64,000 nucleotides of DNA, taken from the NCBI RefSeq assembly GCF_001447355.1, contig NZ_JXBW01000007.1:1-64000 (forward strand), given 5' to 3'. The notes under the pieces were generated by a model. The model was not told the origin of the DNA and ran no database searches. It was given only the letters and a program-made list of their open reading frames with translations. Positions 54,793 through 62,724 of this stretch are shown here, one piece after another (positions within the stretch are counted from its first letter, which is position 1; each line of letters starts with the position of its first letter). Origin of the DNA: Alicyclobacillus tolerans. Lineage in GTDB: Bacteria; Bacillota; Bacilli; Alicyclobacillales; Alicyclobacillaceae. Position numbers and translations under genes: made by a program.

Positions 54793-54843
54793 TGCTTCTT
54801 CCCCCTTTTCTTTCTGGCACATCGCAGTTTCCTGGCAACCACG

Positions 54844-54875
54844 AAAAGGCCTCGCCCCAGATTGGGACGAGGCCT
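54844..54875 (-). terminator. T-box-controlled terminator of metG
   Basis: Stem AGGCCTCG/CGAGGCCT extended by a CCC/GGG pairing, followed on the minus strand by TTTTCG. It overlaps the antiterminator partner of the T-box sequence. Confidence 0.85.
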
Positions 54876-55140
54876 AGCTCGTGGTACCACCCAACTTCGC
54901 CGGTACACCGCAATTTGCGTTTACCGGCCTTGTTGCAGGCGCTCAGATTGCGCCCTGTTCTGTAACGGGAACGTCCGCGCCCGGCTTGGCCAAACTGTAA
55001 GCCTCACCGTGCGATTCTCCAGAACCATACTCCCCAACCGCTCTGTTACCGGCTTCCACCATCCCGGCTCGCTGTCAACCGCGTTTTGGGTCCCATTCCT
55101 TCACCGAATCACAATGTGCAGTTGCGACTTGATTTGCCCC
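54844..55140 (-). ncRNA. T-box leader RNA of metG
   Basis: Minus strand T-box sequence GGGTGGTACCACG at 54880-54892 precedes the terminator. Upstream is a Stem I-like region with a GGGATGGTGGAAGCC apical segment (about 55045-55065) and, 3' of it, an ATG (55026-55028) as candidate specifier for methionine. Uncharged tRNA-Met should stabilise the antiterminator and raise metG-tatD-rnmV-rsmA expression. The 5' limit is approximate. Confidence 0.85.
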
Positions 55141-55142
55141 CC

Positions 55143-55171
55143 ATAATACGCGATCCACCTGCATATCGCAA
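55143..55171 (-). promoter_or_regulatory. Promoter of the metG T-box transcript
   Basis: Minus strand TTGCGA (55166-55171), 17 nt, TATTAT (55143-55148). It lies just upstream of the folded leader. Confidence 0.55.
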
Positions 55172-55325
55172 CTGCCGGTTACCCAACACGCGTTTGCGCT
55201 CTGGCGTGTAGTTTGAAAGCGAAAGTACATCATGATACGACACATCGATATACTCCGAAGGCTTCATCGCACACGAAAATGGAAATCTGAATCATTCGAA
55301 CAGCTACCTTCAGAAATGTAAGGTC

Positions 55326-55353
55326 TTGCAAAATGCCAGATATCCAGTATAGT
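55326..55353 (+). promoter_or_regulatory. abrB promoter P1
   Basis: TTGCAA (55326-55331), 16 nt, TATAGT (55348-55353). A second promoter of the same design lies 44 bp downstream. Confidence 0.5.
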
Positions 55354-55369
55354 AAGACTATAGAAGTAT

Positions 55370-55397
55370 TTGCATGGCGTGATAGTGATGGTATAGT
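55370..55397 (+). promoter_or_regulatory. abrB promoter P2
   Basis: TTGCAT (55370-55375), 16 nt, TATAGT (55392-55397). B. subtilis abrB also has two tandem promoters, the downstream one repressed by Spo0A. Confidence 0.5.
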
Positions 55398-55459
55398 CGC
55401 TGCCGAGCTGTGCGATATTTCAAAAAGAAAAATATTATTTATTGATCGGGGATGGTACA

Positions 55460-55702
55460 GTGAAGTCTACAGGTATCGTGCGCAAGGTTGACGAGTTGGG
55501 CCGTGTCGTGATTCCTATCGAGCTGCGCCGCACGCTCGGCATTGGCGAAAAGGATGCTCTCGAAATCTATGTCGATGGGGATCGCATCATTCTGAAGAAG
55601 TATGAACCAGCTTGCATCTTCTGCGGACAAGCGGACGAGATTATCCACTTTAAAGGCAAGAACATCTGCCCGTCTTGCATCTCCGAAATGCAACACGCGT
55701 AA
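55460..55702 (+). CDS. abrB: Transition-state regulator AbrB with CxxC pairs
   Basis: 80 residues. The N-terminal swapped-hairpin DNA-binding domain is virtually identical to B. subtilis AbrB (MKSTGIVRKVDELGRVVIP, ELRRTLGI). The C-terminal half differs: CIFCGQ and CPSC form two CxxC pairs, suggesting a small zinc-binding dimerisation domain. GTG 55460 is the start by homology, with GGGGATGG upstream. Plus strand, between metG and rsmI, as in B. subtilis. Confidence 0.94.
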   Translation: MKSTGIVRKVDELGRVVIPIELRRTLGIGEKDALEIYVDGDRIILKKYEPACIFCGQADEIIHFKGKNICPSCISEMQHA

Positions 55703-55731
55703 GTTGAGACGAGTATAGGCCAAGGCCGCCG

Positions 55732-55759
55732 CAGGCAACCCCCTGCTGTGGCCTTTTTT
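55732..55759 (+). terminator. Rho-independent terminator after abrB
   Basis: GGCC and GCAGG arms pair with CCTGC and GGCC, followed by six T on the plus strand. Confidence 0.8.
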
Positions 55760-55778
55760 ACTAGACGCAAGACAGCAT

Positions 55779-56660
55779 TCAGTCCTCGCCTTGCGCCAGG
55801 GTCGCATTGTAAAGTTCTCGACGTTTCACGCCAAACCGCTCACTCGCCTCGGCCACAGCCTGTTTGTGCGACACCCCTCGCTCCATGGCGCGGTGAACTT
55901 CTTCAAAAGCTCGCTGCCACGCGCATTCAGCTTCCTCAGCACGGGCGCGTTGTGCATCCTCTGCGGTCAACCGATTGTCAATTAAGACGACATACTCGCC
56001 CCGTGGCTCCTCCTCAGCCACTTGCTCGCATAACGTGGACAGCGTTCCCCGCACAAACGACTCGTGCAGTTTTGTGAGTTCCTTGGCCAAAACCGCAGGC
56101 TTGTCACCAAGCGCCTCGCGTAAAAACGCAAGCGTACCCGGCAAGCGATGTGGCGCCTCATACATCACCAGTGTCGCCGGCACAGTCCGAAACGGTTCTA
56201 GCCATAACGTGCGCTCAGATTGCGACCGCGGTGGAAATCCCAGATAGACAAACGGCGTCATGGCGAGCCCACTACCCACCAATCCTGCCAGTACAGCGCT
56301 TGGCCCGGGAATGGGCACCACAGGAACTTTCATCGCGATGGCCGTTTCGACCACAACCGCACCTGGATCCGATACGAGTGGCGTACCTGCATCCGATACG
56401 AGCGCGATGCGACTGCCTGCAGCAAACTGCTCGCGCAACCACGCCTGACTTGCCCGCTCGTTATGCTGGTGGTAGCTGCGCAGTCGATCCGCTGGGATAT
56501 CGTAGCGGCTGAACAGCTTGCGGGTTTGCCGCGTATCTTCGCACAACACAAGATCTACCTCACGCAATACCTCAAGAAGCCGTAAACTGACATCCGAAAG
56601 ATTTCCAATCGGGGTACTGCACACGTATAGACAAGCTGATGACGTTACGCTCGTCTCCAA
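55779..56660 (-). CDS. rsmI: 16S rRNA 2'-O-ribose C1402 methyltransferase RsmI
   Basis: A tetrapyrrole-methylase-fold SAM enzyme: YVCSTPIGNLSDVSLRLLEVL, ALVSDAGTPLVSDPG, PIPGPSAVLAGLVGSGL, YEAPHRL. 293 residues. The start is TTG 56660 with AGGTGAA upstream. It lies between abrB and yabA; the methyltransferase yabB and yazA, neighbours in B. subtilis, are absent. Confidence 0.95.
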   Translation of the reverse strand: METSVTSSACLYVCSTPIGNLSDVSLRLLEVLREVDLVLCEDTRQTRKLFSRYDIPADRLRSYHQHNERASQAWLREQFAAGSRIALVSDAGTPLVSDPGAVVVETAIAMKVPVVPIPGPSAVLAGLVGSGLAMTPFVYLGFPPRSQSERTLWLEPFRTVPATLVMYEAPHRLPGTLAFLREALGDKPAVLAKELTKLHESFVRGTLSTLCEQVAEEEPRGEYVVLIDNRLTAEDAQRARAEEAECAWQRAFEEVHRAMERGVSHKQAVAEASERFGVKRRELYNATLAQGED

Positions 56661-56676
56661 CCATGTTCACCTACCG

Positions 56677-56743
56677 AAAAAAGGGCCTGTCGCAAGCCGA
56701 ACATCCATCCCAATGAACGGACGGCTTGATACCGACAGACCCT
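56677..56743 (-). terminator. Rho-independent terminator after yabA
   Basis: A long hairpin: GGGTCTGTCG with CGACAGGCCC, continued by CAAGCCG/CGGCTTG, and TTTTTT on the minus strand. Confidence 0.8.
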
Positions 56744-56782
56744 TAGTTGTTCTATCGCAGAAGGCACAGCCCGCCTGTGATT

Positions 56783-57091
56783 TCAGGCGCGATCGATAAA
56801 CGAAAGGCAAAACAGACATTCTCCTTCAGTACGCAAGCTCCCATACTTGACGTTGCAGATGTGGAATCCTTCTCGATAAATACGGCGCAAGTTCTCCTGC
56901 GCAGAGCTGGACTCCGGGTTGACCGTCTTGCCCAGCGATTCAGCTTGATAATGTTCATTCTCCCGTTGCAATCGCTGGTTTTCTTCGATGAGTTCCTGGA
57001 TCTTGTGCTTGAGCGATCCCAACTCCTCGTACAACTCGCCAATCCGCTCTTCCAAATTCGCAACTTGTACGAACAAAGATTGCTTGTCCAT
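56783..57091 (-). CDS. yabA: Replication initiation control protein YabA
   Basis: Binds DnaA and DnaN to restrain re-initiation. 102 residues: an N-terminal coiled coil for tetramerisation (LFVQVANLEERIGELYEELGSL, then a Glu/Lys-rich helix) and a C-terminal zinc site with HICNVKYG and CLFC. ATG 57091 matches the family start; AGAGGTTGG is upstream. It is 19 nt after ricT. Confidence 0.94.
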   Translation of the reverse strand: MDKQSLFVQVANLEERIGELYEELGSLKHKIQELIEENQRLQRENEHYQAESLGKTVNPESSSAQENLRRIYREGFHICNVKYGSLRTEGECLFCLSFIDRA

Positions 57092-57110
57092 GTGCGGACA
57101 CCAACCTCTT

Positions 57111-57770
57111 TTACGCCATCGCGTCTTGGTCTTGGTACGAATCGTTCTCAAATTTCAAACAACACATCAAACGGCCACACAAACCCGAAATTTTGGACGG
57201 GTTTAGTGATAAGCTTTGATCCTTGGCCATGCGAATGGATACAGGGTCAAATTCGCCCATCCACGTTGAACAACACAGCAGGCGGCCACACGGACCAATG
57301 CCACCAAGGATTTTTGCCTCGTCGCGGACACCGATTTGCCGCAACTCGATGCGAACGCGGAAGACACTCGCCAAGTCCTTTACGAGTTCGCGAAAATCGA
57401 CCCTGCCGTCCGCTGTAAAGTAGAAAATCAACTTGTTTCTGTCAAATGTATATTCAGCGTCGACCAACTTCATCTGTAGTCGGTGTTTCGCGACCTTTTC
57501 GCGAAATGTCACCATGGCTTGCCGTGCGCGCACACGGTTTTCCTCTACGGCCATCTCGTCTTCTGGCGTCGCCACACGCATCACCTGTTTCAAAGGCAGC
57601 ACGACCGAGTCCTCCGTCACTTGGCGACGACCGACAACCACGCGACCATATTCAACTCCGCGAGCCGTTTCGACGATGACGTGTGAATCCTTGTGTATCG
57701 GGAGATCACCGGGATCGAAATAATAGATTTTCCCGGCTGGCTTAAAGCGAACGCCGACAATGTCGTACAT
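57111..57770 (-). CDS. ricT: RicT (YaaT) PSP1-domain protein, short form
   Basis: Part of the RicAFT complex that affects RNase Y processing and sporulation. The PSP1 core is intact: VGVRFKPAGKIYYFDPG, VETARGVEYGRVV, and cysteine clusters GPCGRLLCC and GLCGRLMCC, which bind a [4Fe-4S] cluster. At 219 residues it ends soon after the second cluster (KFENDSYQDQDAMA) and lacks about 50 C-terminal residues of B. subtilis YaaT. ATG 57770 follows GGGAGG and overlaps the holB stop by one nucleotide. Confidence 0.92.
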   Translation of the reverse strand: MYDIVGVRFKPAGKIYYFDPGDLPIHKDSHVIVETARGVEYGRVVVGRRQVTEDSVVLPLKQVMRVATPEDEMAVEENRVRARQAMVTFREKVAKHRLQMKLVDAEYTFDRNKLIFYFTADGRVDFRELVKDLASVFRVRIELRQIGVRDEAKILGGIGPCGRLLCCSTWMGEFDPVSIRMAKDQSLSLNPSKISGLCGRLMCCLKFENDSYQDQDAMA

Positions 57771-58705
57771 TAGGATGAAACCTCCCGCAAACGGATGCAC
57801 ATCTGCTCGAAATTCAGCAAGGCCGCAACATGTGACTGTAGCCGTAGACGGCACTCCAGCACAATTTCAATCGCTTCGGCCCACTGGTGAATCTCGAGGA
57901 TGGGAGCGATGCGCAAAATGGCCTGTTCCCAATCCTGAAACCGACCGCACGGCATGCTGGCACGGACATTCAGGACTTCGCGCAACCACTCTGCGAGCAG
58001 TAACAGGCTGTCCTCTGCGGGTAATTGTTCAGATAACGACTGCCACGCTGCCGCCAGCATCCACGCCGGCGCGCGTTCGACGAGCCACATCTTCGTCCAT
58101 TTTATCATTTGATCGACGAAGCCATCAAACGAAGGATCTTCCGTCGCATGTAGCAAGCGGTGAAGCTGTTCAGCCGCCGCCGGATCCGTGGCAGTGTATG
58201 GACCTGCCGGTGCGAGATCGTACGCAAATGCCCGCGAACGAATGGTCGACAACACGTTCTGGCGACTCTTGGCCGTCATGATGGCATACACATGCGGTTC
58301 AGGCTCTTCAAGCGTCTTCAACATGCGGTTTGCCGCCACGCCAGTCATATGATCCACGCCGTGAAGTACGTAAACCTTGCGCCCGCCGTGGGCCTTTGTC
58401 GCCAGCCAGTCCTGTACGGCCTCGACATCCGCCGTCTTGAGCCCTTCGGCACCAACTTCGAGAAAGTCCGGATGCGCGCTCGCGGCCATTTGCACGCAAG
58501 CACGGCAGGTCCCGCAAGGGGCGTCCGCAGGCCTTTCACAGAGCAAATGGCGCGCAACAAACCCGGCCGCCCGCGCCGTATCCGTCGGTGTACCGACCAG
58601 TAGTACCGCATGCAACAGGCTCCTGGCCGTCAACGATGCCATCAGCGGCTCGGGTAAACCTACGAGTGACCCATTTGTTGCGTCCCCCGCTGCAGCCACA
58701 CGCAT
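57770..58705 (-). CDS. holB: DNA polymerase III delta' subunit
   Basis: A clamp-loader subunit. The zinc module CGTCRACVQMAASAHPDF, then LKTADVEAVQDWL, VYVLHGVDHMTGVAANRMLKTLEEPEPHVYAIM and STIRSRAF (sensor region) are recognisable. A standard Walker A is missing, as usual for delta'. 311 residues. The start is uncertain: ATG 58705 lies one base after GGAGG, while GTG 58699 has better spacing. yaaR is absent between holB and darA. Confidence 0.9.
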   Translation of the reverse strand: MRVAAAGDATNGSLVGLPEPLMASLTARSLLHAVLLVGTPTDTARAAGFVARHLLCERPADAPCGTCRACVQMAASAHPDFLEVGAEGLKTADVEAVQDWLATKAHGGRKVYVLHGVDHMTGVAANRMLKTLEEPEPHVYAIMTAKSRQNVLSTIRSRAFAYDLAPAGPYTATDPAAAEQLHRLLHATEDPSFDGFVDQMIKWTKMWLVERAPAWMLAAAWQSLSEQLPAEDSLLLLAEWLREVLNVRASMPCGRFQDWEQAILRIAPILEIHQWAEAIEIVLECRLRLQSHVAALLNFEQMCIRLREVSS

Positions 58706-58735
58706 TCCTCCGTCCTACATCCGCTAGCGCCGTGT

Positions 58736-59065
58736 TCAAAACTGATCAAATTGTTCAATGTCAAGGACAAAGACCGTCGCGCCACCAACCTGAACGTTGA
58801 CCGGGTAGGGAATATACGACTCCATGCTGGCGCCCATCGGCGACATTGGAGCCACGACTTGTTCCCGCGCCTTGCACGATTGCTGAATAATGCTTTTGAC
58901 GCGATCCACCATGTGATCTTCGGTACCAATCAAGAACGTGGTGTTGCCCGCGTGAAGAAATCCGCCTGTCGAAGCCAGTTTGGTTGCCCTGATATTTTCC
59001 TTAACCAAGTTTTGTGCCAGCCTTGCACTATCCTTGTCCTGTACGACTGCGATAATCAACTTCAT
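58736..59065 (-). CDS. darA: Cyclic-di-AMP receptor DarA (YaaQ)
   Basis: A PII-like trimeric c-di-AMP-binding protein of 109 residues. MKLIIAVVQDKDSARLAQNLV, ATKLASTGGFLHAGNTTFLIGTED and GGATVFVLDIEQF are the family landmarks. ATG 59065 is used rather than a longer frame, with a modest GGCGGG upstream. It follows tmk closely. Confidence 0.95.
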   Translation of the reverse strand: MKLIIAVVQDKDSARLAQNLVKENIRATKLASTGGFLHAGNTTFLIGTEDHMVDRVKSIIQQSCKAREQVVAPMSPMGASMESYIPYPVNVQVGGATVFVLDIEQFDQF

Positions 59066-59078
59066 GGGGGTCACCCGC

Positions 59079-59753
59079 CTATTCCAAGTCGTTGTTGATG
59101 TGATTCCATACAACCCGCTTGATTTCCTGCTGAATCGCTTCTACATCCAAACGCGCGTCAATCCGTCGGATACGCCCAGGTTCCGCAATCTGTAGCGCAC
59201 GAAAAGCGCTTGCTACGCGATCAAAAAAGTCCGCACCCCTCTGTTCGATTCGATCCAAACTACCAAGGCCACGCGCAGCCAAAAGGCGTTCCCTTGCTTG
59301 CGCCCAGTCGATGTCAAACCACAGCGTTAAATCTGGCATCAGATTGCCCAGTGCAAATGCATTTACGGCGCGCACTGCTTCTTCTCCGATACCAAGCCCT
59401 GCCCCTTGGTAAGCAATCGAAGCGTCGACAAACCGATCACAGAGCACCACGGCTCCTTCTTCAAGCGCCGGCCGTATGATCTGGTCAACCAGCTGAGCGC
59501 GCGAAGCTGCATAGAGCAACACCTCAGTCCGCGCCGCCATCTCCGTGTGTCGGGGGTTGAGCAACACAGATCGAACTGCATCGCCAATGCGCGTTCCGCC
59601 CGGTTCCCGCGTGCAGACGACGCGAAGCCCTTGTTCTTGAAGCCAGGCGGCCAGTCGCTGGATTTGCGTCGTCTTCCCAGCCCCGTCGATGCCTTCGAAC
59701 GTGATGAATGTTCCTCGTCTGTCAGTAATCGCACACCTCAATCTGATCGCCAA
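59079..59753 (-). CDS. tmk: Thymidylate kinase
   Basis: Phosphorylates dTMP to dTDP. P-loop EGIDGAGKTTQ, the TREPGGTRIGDAVR loop with the catalytic Arg, and DRFVDASIAYQGAG are clear. The start is unclear: the 224-residue frame opens with TTG 59753, overlapping the decarboxylase gene by 32 nt; GAGGTG occurs inside it without a standard start codon at the right distance. Confidence 0.94.
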   Translation of the reverse strand: MAIRLRCAITDRRGTFITFEGIDGAGKTTQIQRLAAWLQEQGLRVVCTREPGGTRIGDAVRSVLLNPRHTEMAARTEVLLYAASRAQLVDQIIRPALEEGAVVLCDRFVDASIAYQGAGLGIGEEAVRAVNAFALGNLMPDLTLWFDIDWAQARERLLAARGLGSLDRIEQRGADFFDRVASAFRALQIAEPGRIRRIDARLDVEAIQQEIKRVVWNHINNDLE

Positions 59754-61143
59754 GTTCGATGCCTATAAGCGTCTGTCCTGTGGCCCGAAGGCGCATCAGG
59801 ACTCTTACGGCCTCTGCGCTCACCAACTGCCCAGGCCAAATCGCTGGAACGCCCGGTGGATAGGGCGCGATCGCGCGCTTACAGACGCACCCTGCCGCCT
59901 TTGCGAGTGGCACCAGCCGCCCTGTCGCCTCTTCGACTTGGCGCGGGCGAAGCACATGCTCGCTACTACCGAGCTGGTACAAGGCCTCGAGACTATCCGT
60001 ATGTGAACGTCGGAGCGGCGATGCCTCAGATTCTTGCCATGCGCGATAGACCGTAAAAAAACGTGCCAATTCGCGCTCGTGTTGGCCGAATCCGAAGATT
60101 GCAAGCGCCCCTGTCGCATCGGCAAATTCAAGAAACATCCCATGCCTATGCAGTTCATCGGCCAATCTCTTGCTGGCGGCGTGATGACCCGTGGGGATCC
60201 AAAAGCGCATGGGATCCCTGCCCGGCTCTTGTTCGCGAAACTTCGCTAACGTCGTTAACGTTACTTCCGCGATATCGCGACCGATATGCAACCAGGCTTG
60301 CGCTGCGTCGAGTGAAGCGAGTAACAAGTAGGAAGGGCTTGTCGTTTGTAAAAAACTGAGTGCTTCGCGAACTGCACGTTGCCGTGCCGCATCGCCTACT
60401 ACATGCACCCACGCCGCTTGGGTCAAACAGGGCAACGTCTTATGCGGACTCTGAATGACAATATCCGCGCCTTGCACGACGCTGTGCGGTGGCAGCAGTG
60501 GATGAAGCCCAAAATGCGCCCCGTGTGCTTCATCGACAATGAGTGGCACATCGGCATCGTGACAAACAGCAGCAAGGCCTGCGACGTCTGCCACAAAACC
60601 TTGATACGTCGGGGATGTGACCACGACACAAGCAACGTGCGCATGTTTCTTTAGGGCAGCCCGTAGCGTGCTTGACTGTGGACACTCGAAAGCCTGTAAG
60701 TCCGGCCGCCATGGAGATGGCATCCATATAGGTTCCGCGTCAGCATGCACAAGACCGCGCCAGACACTGACATGACAAGGGCCTAGCAGAATGACCTGTC
60801 TCCGGCTCGGCGTCACACACGCGCGAATCGCAGCCATGATGCAAGCCGTCGCACCGTTGACACTATAGTACGTGGCATCGGCGCCAAAATAAGAGGCAGC
60901 CAACCGCTGGGATTCGAGAATGCAACCCTCTGTGGCGTGTAAGTTGTCCAATCCAGGCAGTTCCGTTACATCGATGCGCAACGCTTGGCCGAGCCAAGGG
61001 GACAAACCTTCGTAAAACAGGCGCCCACTGTGATGACCGGGAACATGAAGCGACGTTCGTTCGTCTTTCGCATGCTTCTCTAGTGCATCGAGAATTGGCG
61101 TTAGACCCAACCCATCGCCGGACACCCGAATGTGATCCAGCAC
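59722..61143 (-). CDS. Orn/Lys/Arg decarboxylase (YaaO-like)
   Basis: A fold-type I PLP enzyme of 473 residues. SLHVPGHHSGR, ATYYSVNGATACIMA, IVDEAHGAHFG, and the Schiff-base lysine in SPHKTLPCLTQ. A family C-terminal domain follows with PYPPGVPAIWPGQ. The amino-acid substrate cannot be assigned; the position next to tmk matches B. subtilis yaaO. GTG 61143 is chosen because GAGAGGAG lies 9 nt upstream. Confidence 0.9.
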   Translation of the reverse strand: MLDHIRVSGDGLGLTPILDALEKHAKDERTSLHVPGHHSGRLFYEGLSPWLGQALRIDVTELPGLDNLHATEGCILESQRLAASYFGADATYYSVNGATACIMAAIRACVTPSRRQVILLGPCHVSVWRGLVHADAEPIWMPSPWRPDLQAFECPQSSTLRAALKKHAHVACVVVTSPTYQGFVADVAGLAAVCHDADVPLIVDEAHGAHFGLHPLLPPHSVVQGADIVIQSPHKTLPCLTQAAWVHVVGDAARQRAVREALSFLQTTSPSYLLLASLDAAQAWLHIGRDIAEVTLTTLAKFREQEPGRDPMRFWIPTGHHAASKRLADELHRHGMFLEFADATGALAIFGFGQHERELARFFTVYRAWQESEASPLRRSHTDSLEALYQLGSSEHVLRPRQVEEATGRLVPLAKAAGCVCKRAIAPYPPGVPAIWPGQLVSAEAVRVLMRLRATGQTLIGIELGDQIEVCDY

Positions 61144-61312
61144 ACACTCGTTCTCCTCTCCAAGGTAAACGCACGACGGTGTAGCATAGCCATGCAAGGA
61201 CCATCGTGCGCCAAAGTGAAACGCAAACCGGAATATACGTAAGGAAGACGTTTTTGCAAGAATTGAATATAACGAACGGTGATTTACAGCGGACGAGGAA
61301 AGCTATCCAATG

Positions 61313-61341
61313 AAAAATCAGGGGACCACCGTTCTCCCTGA
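61313..61341 (-). terminator. Terminator after the 34-residue gene
   Basis: TCAGGG(GA)/(TC)CCCTGA stem, followed on the minus strand by TTTTTC. It separates this small gene from the decarboxylase gene. Confidence 0.7.
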
Positions 61342-61354
61342 CCCTTATGTACAA

Positions 61355-61459
61355 TCAATTCTTTCTTCGCTTCCACTCATTGCGAACCAATGAGACGAGC
61401 GCGACAACACTCGCCAGGGCATAGATGACGCCCCACAGCGGCCAAATGATTTTCGTCAC
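61355..61459 (-). CDS. Small single-helix membrane protein (34 aa)
   Basis: GTG 61459 opens a 34-codon frame encoding MTKIIWPLWGVIYALASV then VALVSLVRNEWKRRKN. It has one hydrophobic helix (about residues 4-24) and a basic end, a positive-inside pattern with the C-terminus in the cytoplasm. GAGGGGAG precedes the GTG and a terminator follows 14 bp after the stop, which supports a real gene. No family is recognised. Confidence 0.6.
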   Translation of the reverse strand: MTKIIWPLWGVIYALASVVALVSLVRNEWKRRKN

Positions 61460-61596
61460 GCCGAATCTCTCCCCTCTTAACGTAAAGCTTCTGCCCATAT
61501 AGTAGCATATGAAGAAACCGCGATCTTAGGCTCAGCGGAACGAACTCGAAAGGGCCATCGCCTCGTATGATCGGCTACATATCTGCACATATTGAA

Positions 61597-61620
61597 GCAA
61601 AAACGCACCTCGAAACGAGG
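61597..61620 (-). terminator. Terminator after csfB
   Basis: CCTCG, AAA loop, CGAGG, then TGCGTTTTTGC on the minus strand. Short but plausible. Confidence 0.5.
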
Positions 61621-61684
61621 AGGTCAGCTTTCTCCACCGCGTCCGACGTGCGCTTTCAACGACTTCGCTTTGAGTCCCCACCTG

Positions 61685-61891
61685 CTAAAGTGACAACGCA
61701 GATAGCCAAATGCGCTTCATTTCCTCGACGTAGTACGCATACGTCTCGTCCTCGACATCAGCATGGACAATCGCGCGCTCACAATCCAAGCAAATCATTT
61801 GGCCGCAAATGTGTATGCCGTACAACTTCGGCTTGTGACAGATGATGCATTCCGCCAGCGGCGGCTGCATGCTTTCCACTGGATCCATCAT
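61685..61891 (-). CDS. csfB: Anti-sigma-G factor Gin (CsfB)
   Basis: A 68-residue zinc protein that holds sigma-G inactive early in the forespore and also antagonises sigma-E. CIICHKPKLYGIHICGQMICLDCERAI shows the CxxC pairs and the YGIH context of the family, followed by YAYYVEEMKRIW. ATG 61891 is preferred since AAGGTG lies 7 nt upstream. B. subtilis csfB is also near tmk. Confidence 0.92.
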   Translation of the reverse strand: MMDPVESMQPPLAECIICHKPKLYGIHICGQMICLDCERAIVHADVEDETYAYYVEEMKRIWLSALSL

Positions 61892-61909
61892 CACACATCA
61901 CCTTCTTCA

Positions 61910-61938
61910 ACTTATACCAACATGCCATTGTTGCATAC
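61910..61938 (-). promoter_or_regulatory. Sigma-F-like promoter for csfB
   Basis: Minus strand GTATG (61934-61938), 15 nt, GGTATAAGT (61910-61918). It matches the sigma-F pattern (GYWTR, N15, GGNNANANT) except one -10 position. Confidence 0.45.
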
Positions 61939-61989
61939 CGTTGTTGGCGTCCCTCGTTCTAGTTTGTCTCACTTTGCTCTTGCCCATAC

Positions 61990-62598
61990 CTACCACACCT
62001 GGTGAATGCCGATGAGAATCAGCAGGGCTCCCGCGATGTAAGTTGCCTTGTCACCTAGGGCCTGCGCTGCATAACGGCGGCCCAGATACGCGGCAAGGCC
62101 CAACAGGATAAAGGAAAACGCCGTCACGGAGGCTGTCGTCGCCCAGATACTCAAATGTGTAACACCAGCGTCAAAACCACCGGCAAACGCGTTTAACGCA
62201 AGGGCAATGCCGAGAATGGACGCCTCCGTCAAGCTGATCGATTGCGAATTGTCAAAGTCGGCCGCCGCGGGATCGTCGAGAATCCGTCCGATCACGCTGC
62301 CATTTCGGCGACGTCGTTTCCGTCGACTGCGGATGGGCTCTGTGATAACCCAAAGGCCTACCGCCATAATGACAATGGCACCTAACCAGTTTGAAATCTG
62401 TGGGTGAATATAGTGGCTCACGGTATTGCCCAGCCAACCAGATAAAAGTGTCGCGACGCCGCTTATGGCCGCAATAAGCAAGTTTGCAATCGTCGAAATC
62501 TGAATTCGCCGCACGCCATATGCAATACCAACGCCTGCATTATCCAAGTTTGCCGCAATACCAAGCCCTACTAGGGTCAATATGGTTGCTGTCGTCAC
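61990..62598 (-). CDS. ytaF: Sporulation membrane protein YtaF (MntP-like)
   Basis: A six-helix protein of 202 residues related to the MntP/LysE-like transporters. Two homologous halves start GLGIAANLDNAGVGIAYGVRR and LGIALALNAFAGGFDAGV, each with an Asn/Asp-rich helix that could bind a cation. A basic loop (RSRRKRRRRNGS) lies between them. GTG 62598 follows GGGGGTGG. The transported ion is unknown. Confidence 0.85.
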   Translation of the reverse strand: MTTATILTLVGLGIAANLDNAGVGIAYGVRRIQISTIANLLIAAISGVATLLSGWLGNTVSHYIHPQISNWLGAIVIMAVGLWVITEPIRSRRKRRRRNGSVIGRILDDPAAADFDNSQSISLTEASILGIALALNAFAGGFDAGVTHLSIWATTASVTAFSFILLGLAAYLGRRYAAQALGDKATYIAGALLILIGIHQVW

Positions 62599-62724
62599 AC
62601 GTCGCCACCCCCGGTCTTCTCAGACACCTTATGTGTATGGCCAGTCCTTGTTTCTGGCGGAAGGATGGCTTTCCACGGCGATTTTCGGGCTGTGCTATAA
62701 TCTCATCGAAATGGAGGTGGAGAG

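Noticed and set aside
56340-56410. Repeated ATCCGATACGAG segments in rsmI
   Set aside because: They encode the normal SDAGTP...SDPG double motif of the family, so this is not a recent duplication.
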